DNA of 64,000 nt. Source: Pseudoalteromonas luteoviolacea NCIMB 1942. GTDB taxonomy: Bacteria; Pseudomonadota; Gammaproteobacteria; Enterobacterales; Alteromonadaceae. Position numbers and translations under genes: made by a program. The notes beneath the pieces are model-generated. The model was not told the origin of the DNA. It ran no database searches and was given only the letters and a program-made list of their open reading frames with translations. Location: assembly GCF_001625595.1 (NCBI RefSeq), contig NZ_AUXT01000001.1, positions 1-64,000 on the forward strand. The letters run 5' to 3'. Of the stretch, positions 39,242 through 47,947 are shown piece after piece. Every line of letters begins with the position of its first letter. The stretch's first letter is position 1.

Positions 39242-40279
39242 TTAGGCTGCGACATCTTCGATTATATCGCGGTTTAGATTATACCAACATGCTCTGTCTC
39301 TGCCTCTTTCTTTTGCCGCATATAATGCTTTATCTGCACAGCTCATCCACTTGGTTTGAGTCAGGTTATTATCTGTTGCACAAATGCCTAAACTGACGGT
39401 TACAGGGCGATCTTCAATGAGCGATGATGTTCTGATGGTGGCCCTTAACTTTTCTGCGACTTTTTCTGCGGTTTCGACCGTGGTATTAGGGAGCAATATC
39501 ACAAACTCTTCTCCACCTACTCTGAAGAGTAAGTCGCTTTCGCGGATCTGAGTGTTGATACCAGAAGCTAAGCGTATCAGCACCTCATCGCCCTTGGCGT
39601 GACCGTATAAATCGTTAATTTGTTTAAAGTGGTCTACATCAATCATAATGAGTGTGGAGTCGCTGTGATAGTGTAGTTTGTTTGCCAATGCATCTTTTAA
39701 AAATAAGTTTAACTGGCGACGATTAAGGGCACCCGTTAAAGCATCTTTAGTGGACTCTTCTTTCAGTAATTCATGAAGTGAGTCAATGTGCCTGAGTAGC
39801 AGGTTTACAATAGTGACAGTCATCAACAAAGCAAAAAATAACCGCATCGCATCGGCAACTTGATAGTTGAGTAAAACGTAAATGGTTGCGCTCAAAATGA
39901 GTGATAAGTTGAAAACAATGGCAGTCCTGATTGGAAATAAAAAACTTATAATAATACTGACAGGGAACACCCAAAAAATGGTACCTTCACCTAAAGTAAA
40001 AAGTGATAAAGTGACGGAAATCACTGCTAAAGTGGCGACAATATGCTCATTTATTGGCAATTTTCTACCTCTGAGGAGAGCATAGGAGTCGACACTAAAT
40101 GTGAAAACACACAAACTAATCGCTGTGGCTAAAGGATATTCACCAATAATGAAGTTTTTGATAGCAAGGGGGGAGAACACTGCGAGTATGATCAGAGTGA
40201 CAGCTGGGAATACTTTTCCTTTTTTGCCAAAATACGTACTTAACCGTATAGGCTCGTTTGGACCACCATAAAAAGACAC
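39242..40279 (-). CDS. Membrane diguanylate cyclase with inhibitory site
   Basis: A 345-residue protein with about five or six N-terminal membrane helices (to about residue 168) and a C-terminal GGDEF domain. The active loop is RVGGEEF, the substrate site DVDHFKQINDLYGHAKGD, and the inhibitory RESD motif lies five residues before the loop. It should be an active, feedback-controlled cyclase. Not an obvious recent duplicate of the gene at 37901, since the membrane parts differ. Confidence 0.85.
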   Translation of the reverse strand: MSFYGGPNEPIRLSTYFGKKGKVFPAVTLIILAVFSPLAIKNFIIGEYPLATAISLCVFTFSVDSYALLRGRKLPINEHIVATLAVISVTLSLFTLGEGTIFWVFPVSIIISFLFPIRTAIVFNLSLILSATIYVLLNYQVADAMRLFFALLMTVTIVNLLLRHIDSLHELLKEESTKDALTGALNRRQLNLFLKDALANKLHYHSDSTLIMIDVDHFKQINDLYGHAKGDEVLIRLASGINTQIRESDLLFRVGGEEFVILLPNTTVETAEKVAEKLRATIRTSSLIEDRPVTVSLGICATDNNLTQTKWMSCADKALYAAKERGRDRACWYNLNRDIIEDVAA

Positions 40280-40927
40280 GTAATACTATCCAATTCATAA
40301 ACTATATCTCTTTCATTGTATAAATATATATAATTTATTCCTATATTAAAGGTTTTTAATGTTAATTGTTTGGCAATTGTTTGTTATTTGGTTGAAGTGG
40401 TAGCGCTAAAATAAGCCTTGTGTCTAGATTGGATATGATTTAATTATTTTGAGAAGAAAGACTTGGGGAGGATAGGGTGAAGTATATAGCAATAGTTACT
40501 TGGTAAGGCACACTGATTTTTTTATTTACTCAAAAGCGGTCGTTTTTACTGGGGCAACGTTGCCAGAGTCCACTGAAGTTGGGCAACCAGCATGATTGGA
40601 TCGCACTTACATATTTAAATTATCAGGGGTTCGAAAAGCACATTTATGGACTGAGGAGATTAAACGAGGATTTGCATCTAACCAAGGTCAAAAGCGCTTG
40701 GCTGCGACAAAGTGTTTAATACCGAGTACAAAAGTAAGATTCAAATACGGGTCCACAGCCATGGTTTGTTGTAGAAATAGCCTTGGTAAAACTAAACAAG
40801 AAATGGTCGGTGCGCAGAAACTACTCAAAAATATAATACGCGCTGACAATCAACAGTTATGGTTCCTACTGGCCTCGAAAAAGGATCTTAAAGGAGGCGT
40901 CTGGCGCTGTCAGCGCAATGAATAGCG
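40280..40927. other. Long intergenic region between a cyclase gene and ogt; nothing firm seen
   Basis: The part next to 40279 is AT-rich and holds the cyclase promoter. The rest has an open frame (40596-40925, plus strand, TTG start) that I do not support as a gene. Near 40900-40935 palindromic GCGCTG/CAGCGC and AGCGC/GCGCT words could form a terminator for ogt, which ends at 40928 on the minus strand. Confidence 0.35.
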
Positions 40928-41458
40928 CTACTGTAAAAACTCTGTTTTTGCCTGACGCGTATTAACCAGCTCAGCCAGTTGTTGCGTGCTTGGTTTTGAA
41001 TCCACAATGCCTTCGTGCGCAAGTAACCACTGTTTTCTGAACACGCCGCCTGCATAGCCCGTCATTTTTCCATTGGCGCCAATCACGCGGTGACAGGGAA
41101 CAATCAATGTAATTGGATTTCGGCCATTTGCACCGCCAACGGCGCGCACTGCTTTGGGGTTGTTCAGTTGTTCAGCCAGTTCTAGGTAAGTCATACTTTT
41201 ACCAAATGGAATATCCGTGAGCGCTTGCCACACTTGCTGCTGAAAAGGGGTGCCTTGCCAGTCTAGATCCAAGTTGAATTGCGTGAGGCGACCTGAAAAA
41301 TACGCATCGAGCTGCTTATTACATTCTTTGAGTAGTTCACATGTGTGTGTTTGGGAGACCTGTTCACCGCAGAAAATCAGCTGACGTAGACCAGCTTCAG
41401 AGGCTTTTATCTCTATTAAGCCAAGTGGGCTTTGAAAGTAATCTGTGTATAGGTTCAT
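40928..41458 (-). CDS. ogt: Methylated-DNA--protein-cysteine methyltransferase
   Basis: A 176-residue suicide repair protein that takes the methyl group from O6-methylguanine onto its own cysteine. The active site PCHRVIGANG and the following MTGYAGGVFRKQWLLAHEG are present. The ATG at 41458 is chosen because it overlaps the stop of the upstream Ada-AlkA gene by four bases (ATGA), and the frame upstream would only duplicate that gene's end. The pair forms an alkylation-repair operon. Confidence 0.92.
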   Translation of the reverse strand: MNLYTDYFQSPLGLIEIKASEAGLRQLIFCGEQVSQTHTCELLKECNKQLDAYFSGRLTQFNLDLDWQGTPFQQQVWQALTDIPFGKSMTYLELAEQLNNPKAVRAVGGANGRNPITLIVPCHRVIGANGKMTGYAGGVFRKQWLLAHEGIVDSKPSTQQLAELVNTRQAKTEFLQ

Positions 41459-42882
41459 AGTTGACTCCATAGCTGAAAAGTAAGGTAGCTGCGCCACGGA
41501 GACGCTAAATCAGGTAATAGTGTATGTATTGGTTCCGGCGAAGTCTCGGACGAAGTAACGGCCGAGGCTTCAGGAGAAGCGACTTGTGCTTTGAGTGCTT
41601 TGATGACCCCCAAGTCTGACCCTAAAAAGATGTCTGGATCGCTCTGACCACGCATTTTGGCATAGGCTACCGTCCAAGGGCCAATCCCTTTGAGTTTTAG
41701 CCATTCATCAGGGGCCTCTGGTTCAGTGGTATCACAGAAATACTGCGCAAACCGGATCAAGGTTTGCCTGCGAGAGTCAGGCATCTTTAAAAAGGTGAGT
41801 TCATTGCCGGCAATAGCTTCTGGTGTGGGAAAATATCGCCCATTAGGCGCTTCTTCACCCAATGTAAATACGAGTTGGTACACCAAATTTTTGGCCGCTT
41901 GAACAGAAACTTGTTGGCCTAAGATAGCTCTTATTCCCGCTTCAAATAACCCCCAAATTCCGGGCAAACGCAGCCCAGTAGTCAATTCAAACGTATTTGG
42001 TAGCGCTTGTGATAAATCATGCTCGATTTGAACTAAGTCAGCATCCACATCTAAGACTCGACGAATGTTGTTGACGACTGGCTTAAGAGCTTTTAGTTCG
42101 TCCAATTGAATTTCTACCTCAAAGCAATGCTTGTCTTCTAGGTGTGTTGCAGTAAACTGCCCTGCCCTGCCTTGCCAAGTTATCGTTCGTCCATAGCTGT
42201 TGGGGGTGATCCACTCCAACCCCTCGATCAGTCTTGCTGACAAGAATTGCTGCATTTTCTGCCAGTTAAATGGTGGGCGATAAAACAGTTGCAGTACGAC
42301 TTTAGAGTTTGCTGCCTTTTTTTGTTTTCGCATTTGCGTTGGGGTGAGTTTGAGCTGTTCTTTAAAGCAGTCATTGAAGCGCCGTATGCTATCAAAGCCA
42401 CTGGCCAGTGCTACTTCAGTTACGGGTAAGCTAGTCTGATGCAGTAATTTTTTGGCAAACAAGCATTGTTGGTAAAGCGCATAGGCTTTTGGTGAAACAC
42501 CTAGGTGCTGATTAAAGAGTTTACGTAAATAGCGGTCACTAACCCCTAATCTTTTTGAAAGTTCGAGTAATGAACTTTGTTGTAATGCACCTTGGTCAAT
42601 CAGCTTAATGGCCCTATCTAAAGTTGCGCCCACACCTTTCCAAGCAGGGGAATCCGGAGCGCTGTCTGGCCGACACCTAAGGCATGGTCGATAACCAGAT
42701 TGAGCTGCGAGCAATGCACTGGTGAAGTATTCTACATTTTCTTCTTTTGGAGGGTGTGCTGGGCACACGGTACGGCAGTATATACCAGTGGTTTTAACTG
42801 CAATAAAAAACTTACCATCGAATCTTGCATCCCTTGATAGGCGTGCTTTTTGACAAACTTGGTTATCTAGCATTTCAGTCAA
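41455..42882 (-). CDS. Ada regulator-AlkA glycosylase fusion protein
   Basis: A 475-residue three-part protein. Residues 1-80 are the Ada zinc-cysteine domain that accepts methyl groups from phosphotriesters (GIYCRTVCPAHPP, CLRCRPD). About 85-190 is an AraC-type helix-turn-helix. About 195-475 is the AlkA 3-methyladenine glycosylase with its N-terminal domain and helix-hairpin-helix LKGIGPWTVAYAKMRG; the catalytic Asp is in GSDLGV. In E. coli Ada the methyltransferase domain is fused at the C-terminus. Here that function is the separate ogt gene, coupled directly downstream. Confidence 0.9.
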   Translation of the reverse strand: MTEMLDNQVCQKARLSRDARFDGKFFIAVKTTGIYCRTVCPAHPPKEENVEYFTSALLAAQSGYRPCLRCRPDSAPDSPAWKGVGATLDRAIKLIDQGALQQSSLLELSKRLGVSDRYLRKLFNQHLGVSPKAYALYQQCLFAKKLLHQTSLPVTEVALASGFDSIRRFNDCFKEQLKLTPTQMRKQKKAANSKVVLQLFYRPPFNWQKMQQFLSARLIEGLEWITPNSYGRTITWQGRAGQFTATHLEDKHCFEVEIQLDELKALKPVVNNIRRVLDVDADLVQIEHDLSQALPNTFELTTGLRLPGIWGLFEAGIRAILGQQVSVQAAKNLVYQLVFTLGEEAPNGRYFPTPEAIAGNELTFLKMPDSRRQTLIRFAQYFCDTTEPEAPDEWLKLKGIGPWTVAYAKMRGQSDPDIFLGSDLGVIKALKAQVASPEASAVTSSETSPEPIHTLLPDLASPWRSYLTFQLWSQL

Positions 42883-43033
42883 TCCTACATATGAATAGAC
42901 TTATTATATCGAATGATAATCGGCCGACTAGCCAGATCTGGAACTGGCTGTTGAAATAGTATTTATAAAATGGCGGGTGATGGCAAGCGACCAATGGAAG
43001 TAGAGTTGTGCACCATTGGTCGCTGTTAGTAGG

Positions 43034-44407
43034 TTATGAAAGGTTTGCTATGATGTCATCAAAACTTAGGTCAATCAGTAAATAGCCGTTTTTAAATACT
43101 GTTTGGAGTAAATTTTCACGGTAGCCTAAATCGCTTTCACGGACAGTTTTTATGCCTTTTTGTTTATCGGCAACCACGGCTAAACGACCTTTTTTACTGC
43201 GCTTACCATGATCGGTGATAGGATCTTTAAACACATCACGCCACAGGCCTTTTACTTTCACTGCACTTGCTTTCATCGCAAATTGCATGGTGTCTCTGTC
43301 CAGTTTTTGCAGTAGTGCCCCTCCCATCCCAAAAGCGATGTTTTCTGCGCTGAGCTGTTTACCTTGCATTGCCTTTAAGATTTCACCAATTGACACCTCA
43401 TCAACTCCATCACCTTGGATGACCCTGACGCAATCGGGTAAAACACGATACCCTTTGCTGTTAACTCTGTAGCCAAATTTAGCCATTAACTTTTCTATAG
43501 TCGTGGTCACTACTTTGACTGGCTCGCCACTATCGGGGCGAATAACCAAGGTACCACCGCTGTTTTCAACTTGCGCTTTGAGCTCTACACCCCACAACGT
43601 ATCAATTGCATGCCACAGGTCATATGAATCGCTGACAACAGCGACCAGTTTACCCGGGCCTGAAAACTGCTTTAGCATGTTTTCATAAGCCTGTTTTTCT
43701 CCCTCTTTGCCCCAAGCGGTGATAGTGCTGTGCTCTGCTGCTGGAATAGAAAAACCAGGCATGCTTGCGCCATAGTAGCGTCTAGCCGCGACAATCGCAC
43801 TGAGCGTATCTGTGCCCATAAAATTAAGTAAGTGTGCAGCGCCGCCAATCGCCGCAGCTTCTTCAGTGGTTGCCCCTCTTGCACCAAAGTCATGTAGCTT
43901 GAATTCTAACCCTTCCAGTGAGTCGGCAGTTTCTTGCATATATTTACGAATCACTTGCTTACAGTGATAAGAGACCGTTGCAACGGTAGTTGGATACCAA
44001 ATTGCACGCAGCAGTGCGGTTTCTACGTAGCTGGTCAGCCAAGCACACTTTGGATCAGTATTAATGACTTGCACCAAGGCATTGCTGATTGGTACCACAG
44101 AGCCCTCGGGCAGCGCCTGAATTTTGATTGGCAGTAAGCCACCGTGTTTGTCTACAATGTGTCTCCAGCCAGCTTCATAAAATGGTACACCATGTAACTC
44201 TAAAATCTCTTTTGCTTCATCCACATCAGCGTGAGTTAAAGGCGTGGTAAGGTAGGTTTTAATGAACATTTGCAAACCAAAGAACACGGCCTTTTGATAG
44301 TGGCCCCCGCGAGGTTCAATATAGCTAGATACTTGACTCGTACCTTCCGGATATTGTTTAAAGTGAGATGCTTTGTAGCTATCTGCGTTTAGGATAATAT
44401 GGTTCAT
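43034..44407 (-). CDS. nadV: Nicotinamide phosphoribosyltransferase
   Basis: A 457-residue NAMPT/NadV-type enzyme that joins nicotinamide with PRPP to make nicotinamide mononucleotide. Visible family blocks are the N-terminal NADSYKASHFKQYPEGT, EFKLHDFGARGATTEEAAAIGGAAHLLNFMGTDT in the middle (written here as two adjacent blocks), and the phosphate-binding VIRPDSGEPVKV. It follows nadM with a 59-base gap holding a hairpin leader (see 44411-44453). A strong ribosome site (AGGAGGAA) lies 7 bases before the ATG and can be masked by its own hairpin. Confidence 0.93.
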   Translation of the reverse strand: MNHIILNADSYKASHFKQYPEGTSQVSSYIEPRGGHYQKAVFFGLQMFIKTYLTTPLTHADVDEAKEILELHGVPFYEAGWRHIVDKHGGLLPIKIQALPEGSVVPISNALVQVINTDPKCAWLTSYVETALLRAIWYPTTVATVSYHCKQVIRKYMQETADSLEGLEFKLHDFGARGATTEEAAAIGGAAHLLNFMGTDTLSAIVAARRYYGASMPGFSIPAAEHSTITAWGKEGEKQAYENMLKQFSGPGKLVAVVSDSYDLWHAIDTLWGVELKAQVENSGGTLVIRPDSGEPVKVVTTTIEKLMAKFGYRVNSKGYRVLPDCVRVIQGDGVDEVSIGEILKAMQGKQLSAENIAFGMGGALLQKLDRDTMQFAMKASAVKVKGLWRDVFKDPITDHGKRSKKGRLAVVADKQKGIKTVRESDLGYRENLLQTVFKNGYLLIDLSFDDIIANLS

Positions 44408-44410
44408 GAT

Positions 44411-44453
44411 GGAGTTCCTCCTATCGTATTAGTGCAACGGGTCTATCCCGTTG
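44411..44453 (-). promoter_or_regulatory. nadV leader: AUAGA-loop hairpin plus SD-masking hairpin
   Basis: On the minus strand CAACGGG-AUAGA-CCCGUUG forms a 7-bp stem with an AUAGA loop (44435-44453). After 13 bases, GGAG-GAA-CUCC (44411-44421) folds the Shine-Dalgarno sequence into a small hairpin next to the nadV start. The nadM leader has the same order of parts with an identical AUAGA loop. I infer a shared cis-regulatory RNA, or less likely a protein-binding element, for NAD salvage. Confidence 0.5.
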
Positions 44454-44466
44454 TATGTTTGGTACA

Positions 44467-45528
44467 TTACATACCAGTTAATTCTTGAATAATGAAATAA
44501 TGATCTTCAAATAACTTACTGGGTTCCAACTCAGATAAAGGCATCCACATGGCATGTTTCGCATCGTCAGATCCTTTCACTTTTGGCAGAGCTTTATTGG
44601 GCTCTAAATCAAAATAGAAAGCATGAGTAATGGTTCTACCACGAGCTGAACGATGCGGGTCATCAAATACTTGCTGTTGCTTAATCGAGCCTTTTAAAAC
44701 GGGTGCTGGCACCTTGAGTTTGGTTTCTTCTTTTAGCTCACGTAAACAGGCGTCTAAGAGCTTCTCACTGCCGTTAATAAACCCACCAGGTAATGCCCAT
44801 AGACCTTTACCTGGGCGTGCTTTGCGCTCAATCAACAGTACATGGCCACTTTGTACCACTACCGCATCTACGGTTACGAACGTAGGCGGGTACGGCGCAT
44901 TTTGCCATGCTAGACGGTATTTTTCGATGAAATTATGTTCACTTTGGATTGCCTGATAATCCTCGGTCTTGATAAATTGGCGCAGCATATCCCTTACAAA
45001 TACAGGCAATTGCTGACTATGCTCCCTGTCTAAGAACACCAGCCCTGCTGTTGAAAATATTTCTTGTCTGAGTGGTGTTGCAGAAATTTGTTGAAAATTA
45101 TCAACGGGCACAGAGCCCCATTGGGGAAACATATTTAAATAATATGAAGACTGATCTTTACTATGCCCAATCAACCCAATGCTTGCCGGTTTATGGGGTA
45201 CTCGATGGTGTGCGGTGACGAGCCCTTTTACTGTTGTTTGAACATTACGTACCCAAGCATCGTCATTGTATACGGTGTCCATGAGTGGTGCGATATGTAC
45301 TCGGGTATTTTCGTCTTGAGTAAGTGTCCCGCGGATCATCAACTCGCGCTCGACGCTTGTCCAAGGATTTCTAACGGTTCTAGGTTGATGTGCAGAACCA
45401 CACAAGATAATAAGATGATGAGCGCGTTTTAGCCCCTCTTTTACCACGGCCAAATGACCCTGATGAAAAGGCTGAAAACGGCCAATAAATACGAGGAAGT
45501 CGTATTCCTGATCGTGCGACATTGTCAT
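44467..45528 (-). CDS. nadM: Bifunctional NMN adenylyltransferase / Nudix hydrolase
   Basis: A 353-residue two-domain protein. The N-terminal nucleotidyltransferase (residues 9-190) has GRFQPFHQGH with the HxGH-type site, and makes NAD from NMN. The C-terminal Nudix domain (about 205-350) has a full box (GGFINGSEKLLDACLRELKE, then ET), likely an ADP-ribose pyrophosphatase. It lies upstream of nadV in the same operon, together giving nicotinamide to NMN to NAD. ATGs at 45528 and 45522 are both possible starts. Confidence 0.92.
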   Translation of the reverse strand: MTMSHDQEYDFLVFIGRFQPFHQGHLAVVKEGLKRAHHLIILCGSAHQPRTVRNPWTSVERELMIRGTLTQDENTRVHIAPLMDTVYNDDAWVRNVQTTVKGLVTAHHRVPHKPASIGLIGHSKDQSSYYLNMFPQWGSVPVDNFQQISATPLRQEIFSTAGLVFLDREHSQQLPVFVRDMLRQFIKTEDYQAIQSEHNFIEKYRLAWQNAPYPPTFVTVDAVVVQSGHVLLIERKARPGKGLWALPGGFINGSEKLLDACLRELKEETKLKVPAPVLKGSIKQQQVFDDPHRSARGRTITHAFYFDLEPNKALPKVKGSDDAKHAMWMPLSELEPSKLFEDHYFIIQELTGM

Positions 45529-45530
45529 TG

Positions 45531-45585
45531 CAGCAAACCCCTTGCTGTTTTTATTGAACGCTAAGCAGGTCTATCCCGCAAGCGT
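45531..45585 (-). promoter_or_regulatory. nadM leader: AUAGA-loop hairpin plus SD-containing hairpin
   Basis: On the minus strand GCGGG-AUAGA-CCUGC (45565-45579) is a 5-bp stem with one G-U pair, extended by an outer ACGCU/AGCGU stem (45558-45562 with 45581-45585). Downstream, CAGCAA-GGGGU-UUGCUG (45531-45547) is a 6-bp hairpin holding the Shine-Dalgarno GGGG in its loop, ending 2 bases before the AUG at 45528. The loop is the same as in the nadV leader while the stem bases differ and still pair. Confidence 0.5.
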
Positions 45586-45587
45586 AT

Positions 45588-45620
45588 ATGGATATCAAAT
45601 GGTTCCCATTTGATATCCAT
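45588..45620. repeat. Perfect 15-bp inverted repeat with 3-base spacer
   Basis: ATGGATATCAAATGG and CCATTTGATATCCAT are perfect arms around TTC (or GAA). It lies just upstream of the nadM leader and 26 bases after the end of the gene at 45647. There is no T-run on the minus strand. It may be the operator of a NAD-linked regulator, a stem that ends the upstream transcript, or a further part of the nadM leader. Confidence 0.6.
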
Positions 45621-45646
45621 CACTCTGACACACCGTAGCACAACTT

Positions 45647-46099
45647 TCAAACACTTATTTTGACGAAGTTGCTGTCTTCTTTAAGACCAAACTCGCTTTT
45701 TAGTTCTCCAAATAGAGCTTGTTTTTGTTCTTCATCAAGGTTGCTAGTATCCAGTTCCTCAAGCGATTTTGACAAAAATTCAACGACCTGCTGCAAGTCA
45801 ATTGTGGACGATTCACCTCCCTTAGGTGGTTTTGGCGGCGGCTCTACACCCGCTAGTTCTCCTACTGCTTTGGCATCGAAACCCAGTTCAGACATTTGTT
45901 CCGCTAGGGCTTTACCCGGTTTTATACCCGCTTCTTTGAAAGTTTCGACGATTGACTTAGCATCCTCTTCACTGAGGTTTTGAGGGGCAAATTGTTCGAG
46001 AGTTGCTTTAATTGTGTCGGTTTGTTCCGTACTAAGCTGATTCTCTGTACGGCCAAAAGACATGTTTTGATTGCTAGACACTGCACCTATCATGATCAC
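45647..46099 (-). CDS. Small acidic helical protein of unknown function
   Basis: A 150-residue protein, mostly amphipathic helices rich in Glu, Lys and Gln, with a Pro/Gly-rich linker (GVEPPPKPPKGGES) near the middle. Two similar motifs (LSEEDAKSIVETFKEAGI and LDEEQKQALFGELKSEFGL) suggest an internal repeat of EF-hand-like spacing, but clear calcium-binding loops are not visible. No signal peptide. It lies 74 bases downstream of hddC on the same strand and probably has its own promoter. Family not recognised. Confidence 0.6.
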   Translation of the reverse strand: MIMIGAVSSNQNMSFGRTENQLSTEQTDTIKATLEQFAPQNLSEEDAKSIVETFKEAGIKPGKALAEQMSELGFDAKAVGELAGVEPPPKPPKGGESSTIDLQQVVEFLSKSLEELDTSNLDEEQKQALFGELKSEFGLKEDSNFVKISV

Positions 46100-46173
46100 T
46101 ACACACTCATATTATTTATTACATCTAATAGTGTGTATACAAAATGCGCAAACAATGTGAAAGGACAGGCTTT

Positions 46174-46872
46174 TTATGTGAGATGTTTGAGCATTGATTG
46201 CGCTTTTTTATAATCGTCTGGTGTACCAATATCTATAAATTCAGCTTTATAACACTGGCTATATAGTGCCTTAGTTACAGCGTACTCAGACAAATACTGC
46301 TCAAAAGAGAATGGGATGTTGGGTGTGCTAGCCAAAAACTCAGTTTTGCTGATTAGATATACACCCGCATTAATGTAGCCCGCACCTTGTTTTCCTTTTT
46401 CAAGAAACTCAGTAACAAGGCCAGTGTTTGGGCCAATAGTTAAGGCGCCAAAACGACTGATATCTGGCACATGAGCGGCAGCAAGGCATACCGCACTTTT
46501 GTTCGTAACTTGCTGCGCAAAATCCCTGTAGTCAATATCAAAATAGCAGTCTCCATTTAATACCAAAATGTGTTCCTGAGTACTTAATTGCATCGCGTGG
46601 CGGATCGCTCCACCCGTTCCAAGCGGTTGTGTTTCACAACTCAAGGAGATCTTCGCATGCGCTTGATTGGCATATGCATATTGCTCAAAGCACTCATGCA
46701 TATGCCCCGTGGCCAAAATCAAATGAAGATCATGGCCAAATGCATCGCGCAGCTTATGTAAAACAAGGTCAAAAAAGGGACGGTTGCCAATCGGCGCCAA
46801 AGGTTTAGGCAGGTTGTTGACGACAGACCGTAGCCGTGTACCTTTGCCACCCACCAACACGATTACATCCAT
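46174..46872 (-). CDS. hddC: Sugar-1-phosphate nucleotidyltransferase, HddC-like
   Basis: A 232-residue nucleotidyltransferase with the signature VGGKGTRLRSVVNNLPKPLA near the start, LNGDCYFDID (metal-binding Asp) and the FIDIGTPDDYKKA ending. With the adjacent HddA-like kinase, the best match is D-glycero-alpha-D-manno-heptose-1-phosphate guanylyltransferase, making GDP-heptose. It overlaps the kinase by 10 bases. Assignment to heptose and not another sugar rests mainly on that neighbour. Last gene of the nine-gene minus-strand cluster. Confidence 0.78.
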   Translation of the reverse strand: MDVIVLVGGKGTRLRSVVNNLPKPLAPIGNRPFFDLVLHKLRDAFGHDLHLILATGHMHECFEQYAYANQAHAKISLSCETQPLGTGGAIRHAMQLSTQEHILVLNGDCYFDIDYRDFAQQVTNKSAVCLAAAHVPDISRFGALTIGPNTGLVTEFLEKGKQGAGYINAGVYLISKTEFLASTPNIPFSFEQYLSEYAVTKALYSQCYKAEFIDIGTPDDYKKAQSMLKHLT

Positions 46873-47945
46873 ATACCCGGCTCCTGCGTTTTGTGTTTGG
46901 TATTGCGCTTAACAGTAACCGCCTGCGCACCATGTTCAACGATTTTTACTTGTATAATATTTGTGTGAAAAGCCTGTTTTATTTTTTCTTTGAGCTGATT
47001 TACACCATCTTTGGGTAGTGCAAAGAGCATAAAACCGCCGCCACCGGCACCACAGATTTTTCCTGCTAAGGCACCTTGTTTCATGGTGAATTCGAATAGG
47101 GGGCCTATATTGGGCGGGAGTACTGCTTCGCCAAGCTGATGCTTCAGTTCACTTGCCATATTAAATAAAGACCAAAAATGTATGGTATTTCCTTTCATCA
47201 GAGCCTGTGCCATGGGGATAACCGAAGTGCGGATACGGTGTAAATAACTTAGTCTCTGCGTATTGCATTGCTTGATCTGTAAAGATTGCGCTTCAATGGC
47301 TTCGCCCGGACTGCGCAAAATCTGACTGTCAATTAAGATAATTTGAGATTCTAGAGCATGGCGTGTTGACTGGCTCAATTCCAGAGGGGTTACTTTGTTA
47401 TCATATTGACTTAAAAAAGAAAAGTGATTGAGCCCCCCGAATGCTGCCGCAAACTGATCTTGTAAACCGCCTTTGAGCTGTAATTTAGTACGTTCAATTT
47501 CATACGCTGTGCGCGCCAGCATTTGGGGATTATTAGAGACGTTAAGTAACTCGCAAAACCCTTTGATTAAAGCTACGGTGAGCGCGGATGATGCACCGAG
47601 ACCACTACCAAAACCGATTTCACTCCACGTCTCTATTGAACATGGGAAGAACTTACCTTGATGGTGGTTTTCAACAAAGTACAGATACACCGCCTGCTGT
47701 ATGGCCAACTCTCCTTGCAAAGTGAGTTGGCTTATGTCTCTGGCGCTAAACTGCACCTTAGAGTCATGGCTGCGGATCAGCAGTTCATTTCCACCTATGG
47801 AAATTTGACCGTGTACATACAAATTAATCGTGCAATTGAGTACTTCACTCCCATACATATCTACGTATGGAGGGATATCTGTGCCTCCGCCGGCCAAACC
47901 AATTCTTAACGGGGCACGGCACTGAATTATGTCATTCTCGGTCAT
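46863..47945 (-). CDS. hddA: GHMP-type sugar kinase, HddA-like
   Basis: A 360-residue GHMP kinase with the N-terminal RAPLRIGLAGGGTDIPPY of heptose-7-phosphate kinases, the ATP loop GFGSGLGASSALTVAL (about 112-127) and KICGAGGGGFMLFALP near the C-terminus. HddA phosphorylates D-glycero-D-manno-heptose-7-phosphate at C1. It overlaps hddC and lies 2 bases after the epimerase gene. The isomerase GmhA and phosphatase GmhB needed for the pathway are not in the window and are presumably shared with LPS core synthesis. Confidence 0.82.
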   Translation of the reverse strand: MTENDIIQCRAPLRIGLAGGGTDIPPYVDMYGSEVLNCTINLYVHGQISIGGNELLIRSHDSKVQFSARDISQLTLQGELAIQQAVYLYFVENHHQGKFFPCSIETWSEIGFGSGLGASSALTVALIKGFCELLNVSNNPQMLARTAYEIERTKLQLKGGLQDQFAAAFGGLNHFSFLSQYDNKVTPLELSQSTRHALESQIILIDSQILRSPGEAIEAQSLQIKQCNTQRLSYLHRIRTSVIPMAQALMKGNTIHFWSLFNMASELKHQLGEAVLPPNIGPLFEFTMKQGALAGKICGAGGGGFMLFALPKDGVNQLKEKIKQAFHTNIIQVKIVEHGAQAVTVKRNTKHKTQEPGIWM

Positions 47946-47947
47946 GT

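Noticed and set aside
40596..40925. Open frame of 109 codons on the plus strand between a cyclase gene and ogt
   Set aside because: It starts with TTG, has no ribosome site, an odd composition and no recognisable family, and it runs into the end of ogt.
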